Source of the DNA: Alkalihalobacillus sp. CinArs1
GTDB lineage: Bacteria; Bacillota; Bacilli; Bacillales; Guptibacillaceae
Assembly (NCBI RefSeq): GCF_947387515.1
Contig: NZ_CANDOB010000002.1
Coordinates: 372,001-436,000 of the forward strand
DNA: 64,000 bases
Reading direction: 5' to 3'
The notes below the pieces were generated by a model. It was not told the DNA's origin, made no database searches, and saw nothing but the letters and a program-made list of their open reading frames with translations. How positions within the stretch are numbered: the first letter of the stretch is position 1; each line of letters opens with the position of its first letter. Made by a program: the position numbers and the translations under genes. This document shows positions 41,970-50,295 of the stretch, one piece after another.

Positions 41970-43160
41970 TTAGATAAACATACCTACGAAGATCGCAGTG
42001 ATAAACGAAGCAAGCGAACCTCCGATGATCGCTTTTAAACCAAGCCTCGATACTTGTGGACGCTTCGAAGGCTCAAGTGAACCAAGACTGATGATGAGCT
42101 GACCGATCGAAGAAAGATTTGCGAAGTTACAGAGTGCGACAGACAGCATCGCGACCGTTTTCTCAGTAAGTTCGCTCTCTTGAGACGTTAAATCCTGAAA
42201 CGCTACAAACTCGTTGATCGACATCTTCGTTCCGATGATCGAAGCAGCACGGAACGCTTCGTCGAGCGGGATACCGACAAGAAGTGCGAATGGATAGAAG
42301 ACGTAGCCAAAGATCGTGCTTAGGTCGGTCCCAACGAAACCGAGTAGTCCGTTGAGGAGCGCAAGAATACTGATGAACGCGATTAGAAGACCACCGATAT
42401 TTAGGGCTAGCGTGACACCGCTAACGGTTCCATCTGCGATCGACTCGAACACGTTCGCATGATCTGAACGCTTCATCTTCACGTTATCGTTCGTTTGGGA
42501 TACTTCTGTTTCTGGCTCCATGATCTTTGCGATCACAAGGGAGACGAACGGAACGCTGAACACGGAAATCAAGAGGTACTTGATGTCGACACCCATGAGA
42601 GAGTACCCGACGAGAATCGCTCCACTCGCGGAAGCCGTTCCTCCGACCATCACCGCGAAGATCTCTGAACGCGTTAAGATTTTTAAGTATGGTTTAACGA
42701 GAAGTGGTGCTTCAGCAAGGCCGAGGAACGAGTTCCCAACTGCGTTAAACGATTCGACTTTTGTTGTGCCCATCAGTTTTCCGACCGTCACACCGACGAT
42801 CTGTACGATGAACGGGATGACGCGTAAGTAGTAAAGAGCAGAGACGAGTGCTGAGATAAAGATGATAACGGAAAGTACGTTGATCGCAAACACGAACGTT
42901 AACTCTGTTTGCTCGTACAACCCGCCGAACACGAACTGAATGCCTTCGTTACTATAGTTGATGACCTTCTGGACGGCTGCAGATGCTTTTTCAAGAAACG
43001 CTTTACCTGCCTCAACTTTTAGTACGAAAAGAACGAAAGCCCCCTCGATCGCGAGTCCGACTCCGATCGTTCGCCAGTTTATTGATTTCTTGTTGTTACT
43101 GAGTAACCATGCGATGCCAAGAATCCCCGCAATGGATAATAGACCAAAAATGATGCTCAT
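41970..43160 (-). CDS. nupG: NupC-family nucleoside transporter (guanine-riboswitch controlled)
   Basis: This 396-residue concentrative nucleoside transporter has an N-terminal helix cluster, then GNSFLGLAEAPLLVKPYL (the conserved 'G.SE.P' nucleoside-binding hairpin), GGTASASGAILVGYSLMG and ALCNFANLSSIGQLI (the 'CGFAN.SS.GI' hairpin equivalent). It imports nucleosides with protons or sodium. GGGGG lies eight bases before ATG 43160. A guanine-type riboswitch and terminator precede it, as for B. subtilis nupG, which supports guanosine/inosine as substrate. The symbol is by that analogy. Confidence 0.9.
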   Translation of the reverse strand: MSIIFGLLSIAGILGIAWLLSNNKKSINWRTIGVGLAIEGAFVLFVLKVEAGKAFLEKASAAVQKVINYSNEGIQFVFGGLYEQTELTFVFAINVLSVIIFISALVSALYYLRVIPFIVQIVGVTVGKLMGTTKVESFNAVGNSFLGLAEAPLLVKPYLKILTRSEIFAVMVGGTASASGAILVGYSLMGVDIKYLLISVFSVPFVSLVIAKIMEPETEVSQTNDNVKMKRSDHANVFESIADGTVSGVTLALNIGGLLIAFISILALLNGLLGFVGTDLSTIFGYVFYPFALLVGIPLDEAFRAASIIGTKMSINEFVAFQDLTSQESELTEKTVAMLSVALCNFANLSSIGQLIISLGSLEPSKRPQVSRLGLKAIIGGSLASFITAIFVGMFI

Positions 43161-43209
43161 GGTGATGAAATCCCCCTGAAAGAAGTGTTGCTTCACAAAA
43201 ACAGATCTA

Positions 43210-43262
43210 TAAAAAAAGCCGCACTTATGGAAAGTCCGGGTTCAGGAAGAATGAATAAGGCT
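43210..43262 (-). terminator. Expression-platform terminator of the riboswitch
   Basis: On the minus strand AGCCTTAT pairs with ATAAG...CGGCT (one bulge) and is followed by seven T. It lies between the aptamer and the nucleoside-transporter start. Confidence 0.75.
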
Positions 43263-43292
43263 TAGGCGTTGTGAACAACGAATCAGCTTACC

Positions 43293-43367
43293 TTCCCTAT
43301 AGTCCTGCAATTCATGGTTGCAGGGTAGAAACTTATCGGACCGTATTTCCAAAACTATATAGAGAAA
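43293..43367 (-). promoter_or_regulatory. Purine riboswitch aptamer, guanine class
   Basis: Read on the minus strand: P1 TTCTCTAT/ATAGGGAA, P2 TTGGA/TCCGA with loop AATACGG, the invariant joining segment AAGTTTCTACC, P3 CTGCAA/TTGCAG and junction GACTAT. The pyrimidine that pairs with the ligand is C (GACTAT, not GATTAT), which specifies guanine or hypoxanthine. The remaining 43368-43609 shows no gene or further clear element. Confidence 0.92.
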
Positions 43368-43609
43368 TGATGTGAAGTTATTTTAACAATCTAGCAGATG
43401 CAAAAGGGGGTAGCAATACCTAGTCTAATAGTAACAATGTTAGAAAAATTCAGTGGGGAGATGTAAGCGTTCGACAAAATATGACCTATTGTGCGAGGTG
43501 AGGATCAGGGAAGTGCGAGGGGATAATAGATAGAACGTTTTCATAGATTAAAGCGAAAAGGGAGTGGGCTGGAACAATTTGCTTTTTAAGTTTTTAGCTG
43601 TGGTAAAAA

Positions 43610-43637
43610 GAAAAAAGCTCCTCTTGATGAGGAGCCT
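43610..43637 (-). terminator. Terminator of the YitT gene
   Basis: GCTCCTC pairs with GAGGAGC around five bases. On the minus strand it runs into six T. Confidence 0.75.
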
Positions 43638-43649
43638 TAGTGAAGAGCG

Positions 43650-44483
43650 TTACGTTTTTGGGAAGGTGAAACCTTCTCCGAACACATCACGCACGTCGTG
43701 TACGACGACGAATGCTTTGTCATCTGCTTGTTGAATCATCTTCTTCAACAGGAACAGCTCCTGTTTGTTGATGACAACGTACAAGATGTCTTTCGATTCA
43801 TTCGAGTAGTGACCGCGTGCATTGATGATCGTCACGCCGCGATCCATCTCCGCGCTCACGGTTTCAGCGATCGCAGCGGTGTTATGTGAGATGATCGTAA
43901 CGGCTTTTCTCGTATCGAAACCATCGATCAAGTAATCGAGTATCTTCGTACTGATATAGATCGAGATCCCTGTGTACATCGTATTCTCGATTCCGATGAT
44001 GAAGGATGATCCCATCACGACTAAGATATCGAATACAAACATCGACGTGCTGACACTCCAGCCGAAGTGCTGGTTCAGCATGCGCGCAACGATCGTCGAT
44101 CCACCTGTCGTTCCACCTGAACGCAGGACGAGTCCAAGTCCGATTCCGATGAAAACACCGGCAAACACTGTACCAAGCATGATGTCGACTGGGTTACCCA
44201 TGTCTTCTGTTAGATGGATGAATAGAGATGTGAAGAAGATCGCGAGCATCGTATACCATGTGACGCGTTTGTTGAGCACTTTATATCCGATCGCAAGGAG
44301 CACACCGTTCATAATAAAGTTTGTAAGACCTGGTGACCATCCGAGCACGTAATAGAGTGCCATCGAGATCCCCGTTACGCCACCTTCACCTAGTTCGTTT
44401 GGGATCGCGAACCAGTTTACACCAAGCGCAAAGAACAGTGAACCGATGATGATCAGCGTTATTTCTTTTCCTGTATGATTCAT
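43650..44483 (-). CDS. YitT-family membrane protein
   Basis: This 277-residue protein has about six N-terminal helices (YitT_membrane domain: IIIGSLFFALGVNWFAIPNE, GGVTGISMALYYVLGW, LVLRSGGTTGGSTIVARML). A soluble DUF2179 domain sits at the C-terminus (about 195-270: DYLIDGFDTRKAVTIISHN, ...RGVTIINARGHYSNESKDIL). The family is widespread in Firmicutes and its transport function is unproven. GGAG lies eight bases before the ATG. Two palindromic repeats lie just upstream. Confidence 0.88.
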   Translation of the reverse strand: MNHTGKEITLIIIGSLFFALGVNWFAIPNELGEGGVTGISMALYYVLGWSPGLTNFIMNGVLLAIGYKVLNKRVTWYTMLAIFFTSLFIHLTEDMGNPVDIMLGTVFAGVFIGIGLGLVLRSGGTTGGSTIVARMLNQHFGWSVSTSMFVFDILVVMGSSFIIGIENTMYTGISIYISTKILDYLIDGFDTRKAVTIISHNTAAIAETVSAEMDRGVTIINARGHYSNESKDILYVVINKQELFLLKKMIQQADDKAFVVVHDVRDVFGEGFTFPKT

Positions 44484-44503
44484 AGTATCAACTCCGTTCG
44501 AGG

Positions 44504-44530
44504 GGGACGTGGGGACAGGTTCCTTGTCCC
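44504..44530 (+). repeat. REP-like palindrome, copy A
   Basis: This 27-nt element of the form GGGAC(GTG)GGGACAGGT(TCCTT)GTCCC is extended outward by GG/CC-rich bases to 44538. It lies 20 nt upstream of the YitT start. Confidence 0.7.
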
Positions 44531-44577
44531 TGTGCCCCCGTTCAAATCTAGTACGTAGGATAATATATCATAGGAGA

Positions 44578-44604
44578 GGGACGTAGGGACAGGTTCTGTG
44601 TCCC
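44578..44604 (+). repeat. REP-like palindrome, copy B
   Basis: GGGAC(GTA)GGGACAGGT(TCTGT)GTCCC, in the same orientation as copy A. The remaining 44605-44737 shows nothing distinctive. Confidence 0.7.
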
Positions 44605-44737
44605 GATAGAATGGTAGAGGTTGCAACGGCTATATAGAAAAACTCAGTCGATAGTCGCAGATCGTCTCATTCTTTTGGGTGTGGTGTAAGAATGGTAAAG
44701 GTTTTATGATCGATAAAAAGACATGGGGGGCTTGGCA

Positions 44738-45421
44738 TTGGAAATCAGTGAGGTAATGTTAAGAACGAAGGAACTTGAAAAGATGAGACGTTTTTATTCC
44801 GAAATTCTCGGGTTGTCTTTAATAGAGGATAAAAACGAATATTTTAAACTAGCAGTTGGTTCTAGTCATCTTATATTCACGTCAGGCGTAGAAGGAGAAC
44901 CTTTCTATCATTTTGCTTTTAATATTCCTTCAAACAAGTTCAGGGAAGCGAAGGCATGGGTTAAAAGCAAAGTTGAATTAAATCATGAAGATGGAAAAGA
45001 TGAAGCGCACTTTACCCATTTGCCAGCTAAATCGCTTTACTTTTATGATCCTGCTGGAAACATCGTTGAGTTTATCTCCAGACAGTCAGTTATCAAGTAT
45101 GATGTAGCACCATTTTCACAACATAGCATAATAAATCTGAGTGAAATAAGTCTTACAGTGGATGACCCTATAAAGACTGGTCAAGAATTGATTGAATTAG
45201 GCATTAGAGAGCGTGATAACGATGAACTAAGTGAGCGTGCGCTTAATTTTATGGGGGATCGTTCAAAAGAGAGCTTTCTTTTATTAACTAAACCAGGCAG
45301 GAGATGGATATTTTCCAACAAACGATCTGCTGTTCATCCTCTCTCTATTAAACTAAGTAATCATGTTGAAATTGAAGTGAAAGACAGCAAGGAGGTAGTG
45401 ATAGGACTGCGTTCTAAGTAA
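44738..45421 (+). CDS. Two-domain VOC-family protein
   Basis: This 227-residue protein has an N-terminal VOC domain: EISEVMLRTKELEKMRRFYS, then EILGLSLIEDKNEYFKLAVG, and SLYFYDPAGNIVEFISRQ with the metal-ligand glutamate. A degenerate second domain is seen at about 130-225 (INLSEISLTVDDPIKTGQEL). CatE/YfiE-like ring-cleavage dioxygenases have similar architecture, but the reaction is unknown. A TTG at 44738 with GGGGGG seven bases upstream is preferred to the ATG at 44723, which lacks a ribosome site. Confidence 0.75.
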   Translation: MEISEVMLRTKELEKMRRFYSEILGLSLIEDKNEYFKLAVGSSHLIFTSGVEGEPFYHFAFNIPSNKFREAKAWVKSKVELNHEDGKDEAHFTHLPAKSLYFYDPAGNIVEFISRQSVIKYDVAPFSQHSIINLSEISLTVDDPIKTGQELIELGIRERDNDELSERALNFMGDRSKESFLLLTKPGRRWIFSNKRSAVHPLSIKLSNHVEIEVKDSKEVVIGLRSK

Positions 45422-45503
45422 AAAGGAACCTAGGAAGAGGAATTTGCTTCTTATTAGCTAATGTAAGTAAGAGATAAGCACTACGATCATAAGGGTGATA
45501 AAC

Positions 45504-45806
45504 ATGAACGGCTGTCCTAGCTGCTATAATACCGTTTCAAGGTGGTATTTATTTAAGAGGACACTATTAAAAAAAGAATACCCATTAGCGTGTCCTCACT
45601 GCTCTCAAAATCTATATTTTACTGCAAGATCTTTGAAAATCTCCTTCTCCTTCATCCCGGTTCTACCTATATTGCTGATTGTTTTTGTTTTGTACGATAT
45701 ACCTGAAGCAATTTCAGGATTAACAATCATGTTATTGCTTGGAATTCTATTATCCGCATATCCATTTATAGTGAAGTTGACGGATAAACAAGAGAATTTG
45801 TTTTGA
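45504..45806 (+). CDS. Zinc-ribbon membrane protein (CxxC..CxxC type)
   Basis: This 100-residue protein starts MNGCPSCYNTVSRWYLF and has a second CPHC 22 residues after the first CPSC, a zinc ribbon like the 'cxxc_20_cxxc' family of Bacillus. Two hydrophobic helices follow (ISFSFIPVLPILLIVFVLY and SGLTIMLLLGILLSAYPFIV). Function is unknown. ATG 45504 has AAGGGTG seven bases upstream. A GTG three codons earlier also exists. Confidence 0.7.
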   Translation: MNGCPSCYNTVSRWYLFKRTLLKKEYPLACPHCSQNLYFTARSLKISFSFIPVLPILLIVFVLYDIPEAISGLTIMLLLGILLSAYPFIVKLTDKQENLF

Positions 45807-45868
45807 ATTTTTTTATTGGAAAAAGAGCTCAATAAGAAAGCAATCTAATGAGATAAGAGGTAGCTGAT

Positions 45869-46201
45869 ATGAAGAAAATCGCAATTGCGACACTCGTTCT
45901 TTCCATATTTTTAATTGGGCCTACCATCGTATTTTCCTCCTTCACACCTTCAGATGAACTATCTGATTTCCCAGTTCCAAAACGTGCGGTTCTTATTGAG
46001 GAAGGTGAAGATCGCGAAAGGTACGAGTGGTCGAAGGCTTCTGAGGAGAATGGCATTCCACTTGGATACAAATTCGTTTTGAAGGCAAAGGGATGGAAAG
46101 AGGAAGAGAGGCTGGGTGCTTCGGTGATTTATCGTAAGGATCGGAATAAAATTAACATGATCTCTACCTCCGGTTATGTAGACCTTATTAAATTGAATTA
46201 G
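45869..46201 (+). CDS. Small exported hypothetical protein
   Basis: This 110-residue protein has an N-terminal signal or anchor (MKKIAIATLVLSIFLIGPTI, then VFSSF) and a charged domain (FPVPKRAVLIEEGEDRERYE, IPLGYKFVLKAKGWKEEERL). No lipobox cysteine is present. No family is recognised. It follows the zinc-ribbon gene by about 60 nt with GAGGTAGC before the ATG. Confidence 0.65.
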   Translation: MKKIAIATLVLSIFLIGPTIVFSSFTPSDELSDFPVPKRAVLIEEGEDRERYEWSKASEENGIPLGYKFVLKAKGWKEEERLGASVIYRKDRNKINMISTSGYVDLIKLN

Positions 46202-46256
46202 ACAGAATAGTTTGAGATGATGAAAACGAAAACAAGAAAAGGCGGAGGTGGACCAG

Positions 46257-46331
46257 ATGAAACGAGATGCTCAATACGAGATAACGAGAGAAACTCATGC
46301 AAAGCCTATGAAATGGCGATTCTTTGCATGA
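46257..46331 (+). CDS. Possible 24-aa leader peptide
   Basis: GGAGGTG lies seven bases before an ATG opening MKRDAQYEITRETHAKPMKW. The frame ends at TGA 46329-46331, inside an 11-bp perfect inverted repeat (46294-46304 with 46322-46332). A strong ribosome site over so short a frame, upstream of an HTH gene, suggests a regulatory leader, but this is inference. Confidence 0.35.
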   Translation: MKRDAQYEITRETHAKPMKWRFFA

Positions 46332-46355
46332 GGTCATACTACTAAACGTCGCCAT
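46294..46355 (+). promoter_or_regulatory. Two mutually exclusive hairpins upstream of the HTH gene
   Basis: CTCATGCAAAG pairs with CTTTGCATGAG. The loop of this hairpin holds ATGGCGA (46313-46319), which can instead pair with TCGCCAT (46349-46355). No T-tract follows. Confidence 0.4.
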
Positions 46356-46419
46356 CGACTTCATTCATTAGGTTTTGCACCTTATTAGTTATCGGAATAA
46401 AAATAAGGGGCTGGCAAGA

Positions 46420-46695
46420 ATGAAATATGTAAATGCAGAAAAAGCGTTACCTAATGAGTTGTTAAAAGAAATTCAAAAATACATACAAGGCGAAACACTT
46501 TATATACCAAAACCTCAACGCAATCGAGAAAAGTGGGGAGCTTCGACTGGTATTCGTAGTGAACTATCGAAGCGAAATCGTTCGATAAAAGAAGAGTACT
46601 TGCACGGACATTCGGTAGAAACGATTGCGGAGAAGCATCATCTTTCCGTAGAAACGATAAAGAAGATCATCTATTCTAAGAAAAAGGTTACCTGA
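46420..46695 (+). CDS. Small HTH protein (CD3324/Mor-like)
   Basis: This 91-residue protein begins MKYVNAEKALPNELLKEIQK and YIQGETLYIPK. Its C-terminal helix-turn-helix reads EYLHGHSVETIAEKHHLSVE and TIKKIIYS. It resembles short Firmicutes HTH proteins of the CD3324 type, related to the Mor/C-protein fold. The target is unknown. AAGGGG lies nine bases before the ATG. Confidence 0.75.
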   Translation: MKYVNAEKALPNELLKEIQKYIQGETLYIPKPQRNREKWGASTGIRSELSKRNRSIKEEYLHGHSVETIAEKHHLSVETIKKIIYSKKKVT

Positions 46696-46802
46696 TTGGG
46701 TAATCTTTTTTAGGTAGTTTCTTTCTAAAAAAAACTCGTCATATCATTTTCTTCATCCTTGCCTCTAAAATGGAACCAAGGTCATGATGAGGAGGAACGG
46801 TT

Positions 46803-47351
46803 ATGGAGAACATTAAATTTCTTGAAGCTGATCGCGTCTATTTAAGACCGATCGAGCAGGAAGATTTAGACACATTCTACGCCAAAGCGCTTTGGGATCC
46901 TGAAGGCAGAAAGCTTACAGGTACACAGGTTGTGTTCAGTCGTCAGGGTGTGCAAAGTTGGTACGATCGAATTGTAATGGATCAATCGAGGATCGACCTT
47001 GTCACCTGTTTACAGGAAACTGACCAAATCATTGGTGACGTAGCGATGATGGACATTGATCATCATAATAAAAAAGCCGTCGTTCGAATTTCCATATTTG
47101 ATAAGAAGTACTGGGGGCAGGGCTATGGTACTGAGGCAATGTCGCTGCTTTTAATATATGGATTTGAAATCTTGAATTTAAATCGAATCGGGTTAGATGT
47201 ATTTTCTTATAATGAACGAGCAATAAAATCATACAAAAAGTTAGGATTTCAAGAAGAAGGCAGGATCAGAGAAGAGTTGTTTTATGACGGCGAGTATCAT
47301 GATTCTGTGCTGATGGGGATATTGAAGCGGGAATTTGAAGAGTTGAAGTGA
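46803..47351 (+). CDS. GNAT-family N-acetyltransferase (SpeG/RimJ-like)
   Basis: This is a 182-residue acetyltransferase. VYLRPIEQEDLDTFYAKAL is the N-terminal strand-helix. KYWGQGYGTEAMSLLLIYGF holds the acetyl-CoA loop (QGYGTEA). LDVFSYNERAIKSYKKLGFQ is the standard last helix, and EGRIREELFYDGEYHDSVLM is typical of ribosomal-protein or polyamine acetyltransferase relatives. AGGAGGA lies before the ATG. Confidence 0.88.
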   Translation: MENIKFLEADRVYLRPIEQEDLDTFYAKALWDPEGRKLTGTQVVFSRQGVQSWYDRIVMDQSRIDLVTCLQETDQIIGDVAMMDIDHHNKKAVVRISIFDKKYWGQGYGTEAMSLLLIYGFEILNLNRIGLDVFSYNERAIKSYKKLGFQEEGRIREELFYDGEYHDSVLMGILKREFEELK

Positions 47352-47457
47352 AATGACTAGTGAAAATTTATTAAGATGGAGCGCTTGCTATAATAATAGC
47401 AGGCGTTTTATTCAATTATAGGGAAGTTTATGTTAGGAACAGTTAAGGAGGGTAGAG

Positions 47458-48282
47458 ATGAAGATACTCATATTAGGAGCTACAGGGTTTCTAGGTTCGA
47501 GAATCTACCAAGTGGCTTCAGAAAACGATAGCTTCACAGTTGTAGGTACCTCAAGGTTGATAAATGAGCAATCTACGATTATCCAAGTCGATGTCACGAA
47601 TAATGAATCGATTACCCATGCCATTGAAACCATTGATCCAGATGTTGTTGTTTGGTCTTTAATGAATTTTGAAGAAGAGATGCAGTTAATCGATGTAGGC
47701 CTTAAAAATGTGTTATCAGTGATAGAAGGGAAAACAAAGTTCATCTTTCTTTCAACTGATGCCGTTTTTGTTGATGGCGTAGGAGGATACACAGAAAATG
47801 ATTCCACTGGAACTTTACCAAAGGAAGCAGCTTTAGCTAACTATGTGAACGGAAAATATGCTGGAGAACACTTAGTTCTTACTAATCATGCTAATCACGT
47901 AATTTTAAGAACTGGACCACTATACGGAAATCGTGATTACCTTGAGAAGCGAACGTTAAACTTAATCGATAAAGTAAAAGAAAATCAACCGATTGAAGCA
48001 TGGGAAAATGTGTATCGAACGTTCGTTAATGTGGATGATTTAGCTCGTGCGGTTGTTGAGCTTTGCGAGATAGAATTTAATGGAGTCTTACATGCTGGGC
48101 CATTACATAAAGAAAGCTACTATACCTTTTTTAAAAAGCGGCTGAATCAGCTTGGGTGGGATGATGGACTCCTAAGCCCAGTTGAAATTTCACAGAAAGC
48201 GTTCCCTCATCTAGCGTTAGATACATCTTTAGATACTCAAAAAGCGAAAGGGATCCTCCAAACTAATTTCCGTAGCATGTAA
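47458..48282 (+). CDS. RmlD-like NAD(P)-dependent epimerase/reductase
   Basis: This is a 274-residue extended SDR. The nucleotide motif MKILILGATGFLGSRIYQ is N-terminal. FIFLSTDAVFVDGVGGYTEN carries the Ser-Thr-Asp motif typical of dTDP-4-dehydrorhamnose reductase. The usual YxxxK tyrosine is replaced by a YVNGKYAGEHL segment in which Y...K is retained. Other rhamnose genes are absent, so the sugar substrate is unknown. AAGGAGGG lies eight bases before the ATG. Confidence 0.82.
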   Translation: MKILILGATGFLGSRIYQVASENDSFTVVGTSRLINEQSTIIQVDVTNNESITHAIETIDPDVVVWSLMNFEEEMQLIDVGLKNVLSVIEGKTKFIFLSTDAVFVDGVGGYTENDSTGTLPKEAALANYVNGKYAGEHLVLTNHANHVILRTGPLYGNRDYLEKRTLNLIDKVKENQPIEAWENVYRTFVNVDDLARAVVELCEIEFNGVLHAGPLHKESYYTFFKKRLNQLGWDDGLLSPVEISQKAFPHLALDTSLDTQKAKGILQTNFRSM

Positions 48283-48326
48283 AAAACTGAGTTTGATATA
48301 CTCTCAACCGAAAGTGAGGTTTACCA

Positions 48327-48920
48327 TTGAAAAATAGACTTTCATTACTAGAACAGGTTCGTTCAATTGCGCAATTGGGGAGACGATATGCAAAAGACCC
48401 TTATGATATTGAAAGATATGAAAAACTATTGCAATTGGCAAGCGAAGAATACTCTGAATTAAGTGAAATTAAGGAAAGTATCGTAGTAGAAAGGTTTAAA
48501 AGTGAACTGGGACACATCACACCTAAAGTTGGCGTGAACGGTATCGTCTTTTCTTCTGACAAGAAAATACTATTAGAACGTCGTGCTGATGATGGAACCT
48601 GGGGAATTATCGGCGGTTGGTGTGACGCGGGGGAGAGCCCCGAGGAATCACTAAAAAGAGAGTTCTTAGAAGAAACAGGATTAAATGTAAAAGTCCAAGA
48701 TCTAGTTAGCATCTTTACAAGAAAACCAGAAGATTTTGGTCAGCCTCATACGTCGTATCATCCACTTTTTATATGTGAGATACAGGACGGAAACCTTCGA
48801 ACATCTATAGAAAGCATAGAACTTAAATACCATCATCTGCTCGATGTAGAAAATTGGCATGCCGATCATTTCGAAGTGGCTAAAAAAGCGTATGAGTATA
48901 TGGGGTATAAGTGGGAATAG
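48327..48920 (+). CDS. NUDIX hydrolase with N-terminal Nudix_N_2 domain
   Basis: This 197-residue protein starts at TTG 48327. The Nudix box GWCDAGESPEESLKREFLEE plus TGL fits GX5EX7REUXEEXGU. The N-terminal 60 residues (LLEQVRSIAQLGRRYAKDPY...) form the helical leader found in YjhB-like ADP-ribose or nucleotide pyrophosphatases. The substrate is unknown. GTGAGG lies seven bases before the TTG. Confidence 0.88.
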   Translation: MKNRLSLLEQVRSIAQLGRRYAKDPYDIERYEKLLQLASEEYSELSEIKESIVVERFKSELGHITPKVGVNGIVFSSDKKILLERRADDGTWGIIGGWCDAGESPEESLKREFLEETGLNVKVQDLVSIFTRKPEDFGQPHTSYHPLFICEIQDGNLRTSIESIELKYHHLLDVENWHADHFEVAKKAYEYMGYKWE

Positions 48921-48960
48921 AGTAGGTCTCATGTCTTATCGAAATTCTCTATTCAAAGAT

Positions 48961-48983
48961 CTAATGAAAATTAGCGTTTTTTT
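48961..48983 (+). terminator. Weak terminator after the NUDIX gene
   Basis: CTAAT pairs with ATTAG around GAAA, then CG and eight T. The stem is short but the T-tract is long. Confidence 0.4.
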
Positions 48984-49094
48984 TCATGAACTACGTTGTT
49001 AACTACCTTAACTTACCAACACCTGAATCGTAAGGATCTGAGATAATCAATTGTATAACACAAATTAGGTAATTTAACTCGGAGGATAACATCA

Positions 49095-49334
49095 GTGTGG
49101 TTAAAGGTATTTCTAGCATTACTTGCATTACTTGGCATAGCTTTAATGTGGTTTTCAGTATTCGGTAAGAGAAAAGATATAGAGAATATGGCAGAGGGAT
49201 TTTCTCATGGTTTTTTTGAATTTATCTTTAATCTATTTTTTGAGTTTTCGTCGATAAAAGTAAAACGAGTATTGCTCTTTACACTAGGGTTCGTCGTTGC
49301 GTTTATTTTTACACTTGGCGTGTTTTTATCTTAG
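49095..49334 (+). CDS. Small membrane protein (79 aa)
   Basis: GTG start with GGAGG nine bases upstream. The protein has a hydrophobic helix at 2-22 (WLKVFLALLALLGIALMWF), a phenylalanine-rich amphipathic middle (GFFEFIFNLFFEFSS) and a second helix (VLLFTLGFVVAFIFTLGVF). No family is recognised. It is 17 nt upstream of another membrane gene, probably co-transcribed. Confidence 0.7.
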   Translation: MWLKVFLALLALLGIALMWFSVFGKRKDIENMAEGFSHGFFEFIFNLFFEFSSIKVKRVLLFTLGFVVAFIFTLGVFLS

Positions 49335-49351
49335 AAAAGCTGGAGAGAAAA

Positions 49352-49642
49352 ATGGAAAAGATTAAGATGTTTATGTATTTCTTTGTTTTATCTGGAGTGT
49401 TTGGTGTATCAGGAATTTATCTTAGAGAGAATTTCAATATTCCTTTTACAACGTTAAGTTCAATGGATGTAGTCAGGATAGTGATGATCGGTGTTATTCA
49501 ACTTTCATGTATTTATCTAGCTATTGATACTTATCTTAGATTTAATGAACTACCAAAAGGAATTAAGCGAATAATCATCTTCATTGCGCTGCCTTCCTCG
49601 ATTGTATACTTTCTGTTCTTAATAGGAGTGTACGTTGAATGA
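49352..49642 (+). CDS. Small membrane protein (96 aa)
   Basis: This 96-residue protein has three helices: MFMYFFVLSGVFGVSGIYL, IVMIGVIQLSCIYLAIDTYL and IIIFIALPSSIVYFLFLIGV. GGAGAG lies upstream of the ATG. No family is recognised. It follows the 79-aa gene closely. Confidence 0.7.
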   Translation: MEKIKMFMYFFVLSGVFGVSGIYLRENFNIPFTTLSSMDVVRIVMIGVIQLSCIYLAIDTYLRFNELPKGIKRIIIFIALPSSIVYFLFLIGVYVE

Positions 49643-49681
49643 TTCATTTACCAAGAAGAATTTGACGCAAAGGAGAATAGA

Positions 49682-50008
49682 ATGTTTATACGAGTTCACT
49701 CAGTGTCTGATAGTCAGGATCATGCATTGGCCGTTCTTTCTAAAGTACTTGAGCCTCTAAGCCAGCATGTGATCTCTAGACACTTAATAAAGTCTGAGCA
49801 ATACTGGAAGATCGACATGATGTTTGTGACAGAGGCAGAAGTGAGTTTACAGGATGACTTTTCGAGAGAGGATCTCACAGTTTACTTAGAAAAAGTAAGT
49901 GAGAATTGGGACGTGATCGAGAATCCGCTTGAAGCGATCACTTCAACACAGATGGGGGATATTTCGATAGAGAACATTGCGATGATTACCATTTCGTTTG
50001 CGGAATGA
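49682..50008 (+). CDS. Hypothetical protein (108 aa)
   Basis: This soluble alpha/beta protein reads MFIRVHSVSDSQDHALAVLS, with YLEKVSENWDVIENPLEAI near the end. No signal or membrane segment is present, and no family is recognised. AAGGAG lies about nine bases before the ATG. A T-rich stretch after CAGGAGCC/GGCTCCTG (50029-50050) probably ends transcription. Confidence 0.65.
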   Translation: MFIRVHSVSDSQDHALAVLSKVLEPLSQHVISRHLIKSEQYWKIDMMFVTEAEVSLQDDFSREDLTVYLEKVSENWDVIENPLEAITSTQMGDISIENIAMITISFAE

Positions 50009-50028
50009 TCGATAGAGAAATAGTAAAA

Positions 50029-50056
50029 CAGGAGCCTATGTGGGCTCCTGTTTTTG
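50029..50056 (+). terminator. Terminator
   Basis: CAGGAGCC pairs with GGCTCCTG around a short loop and is followed by a T-rich run. Confidence 0.7.
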
Positions 50057-50074
50057 TTTTCGCTTCTATCACCA

Positions 50075-50269
50075 TCAATCAAACTCTCGACTAACCTTAT
50101 CATGGTAAAAGCTGACTGCTTCTCTTAATTTCGAATTCTCTTCTTCAAGTCTTGCGATTCGCTCTCGATTTTCTTTTACTTTTTCTTTATAGATGTGGAT
50201 CGTGAAGATAAGACCTAGGACTATTATGTATGCTATGAAGTCCGTCATGCTGAGGGCGTTCGAATACAA
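50075..50269 (-). CDS. Membrane-anchored coiled-coil peptide (64 aa)
   Basis: A hydrophobic helix (DFIAYIIVLGLIFTIHIY) is followed by a charged coiled coil (KEKVKENRERIARLEEENSK, then LREAVSFYHDKV). TTG 50269 with GAGGTG six bases upstream is the best start. Frames opening at 50314 or 50248 are alternatives. No family is recognised. It lies just after the gene at 50296 on the same strand. Confidence 0.6.
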   Translation of the reverse strand: MYSNALSMTDFIAYIIVLGLIFTIHIYKEKVKENRERIARLEEENSKLREAVSFYHDKVSREFD

Positions 50270-50295
50270 GAAGATCACCTCTTCCGTAAAAAGAG

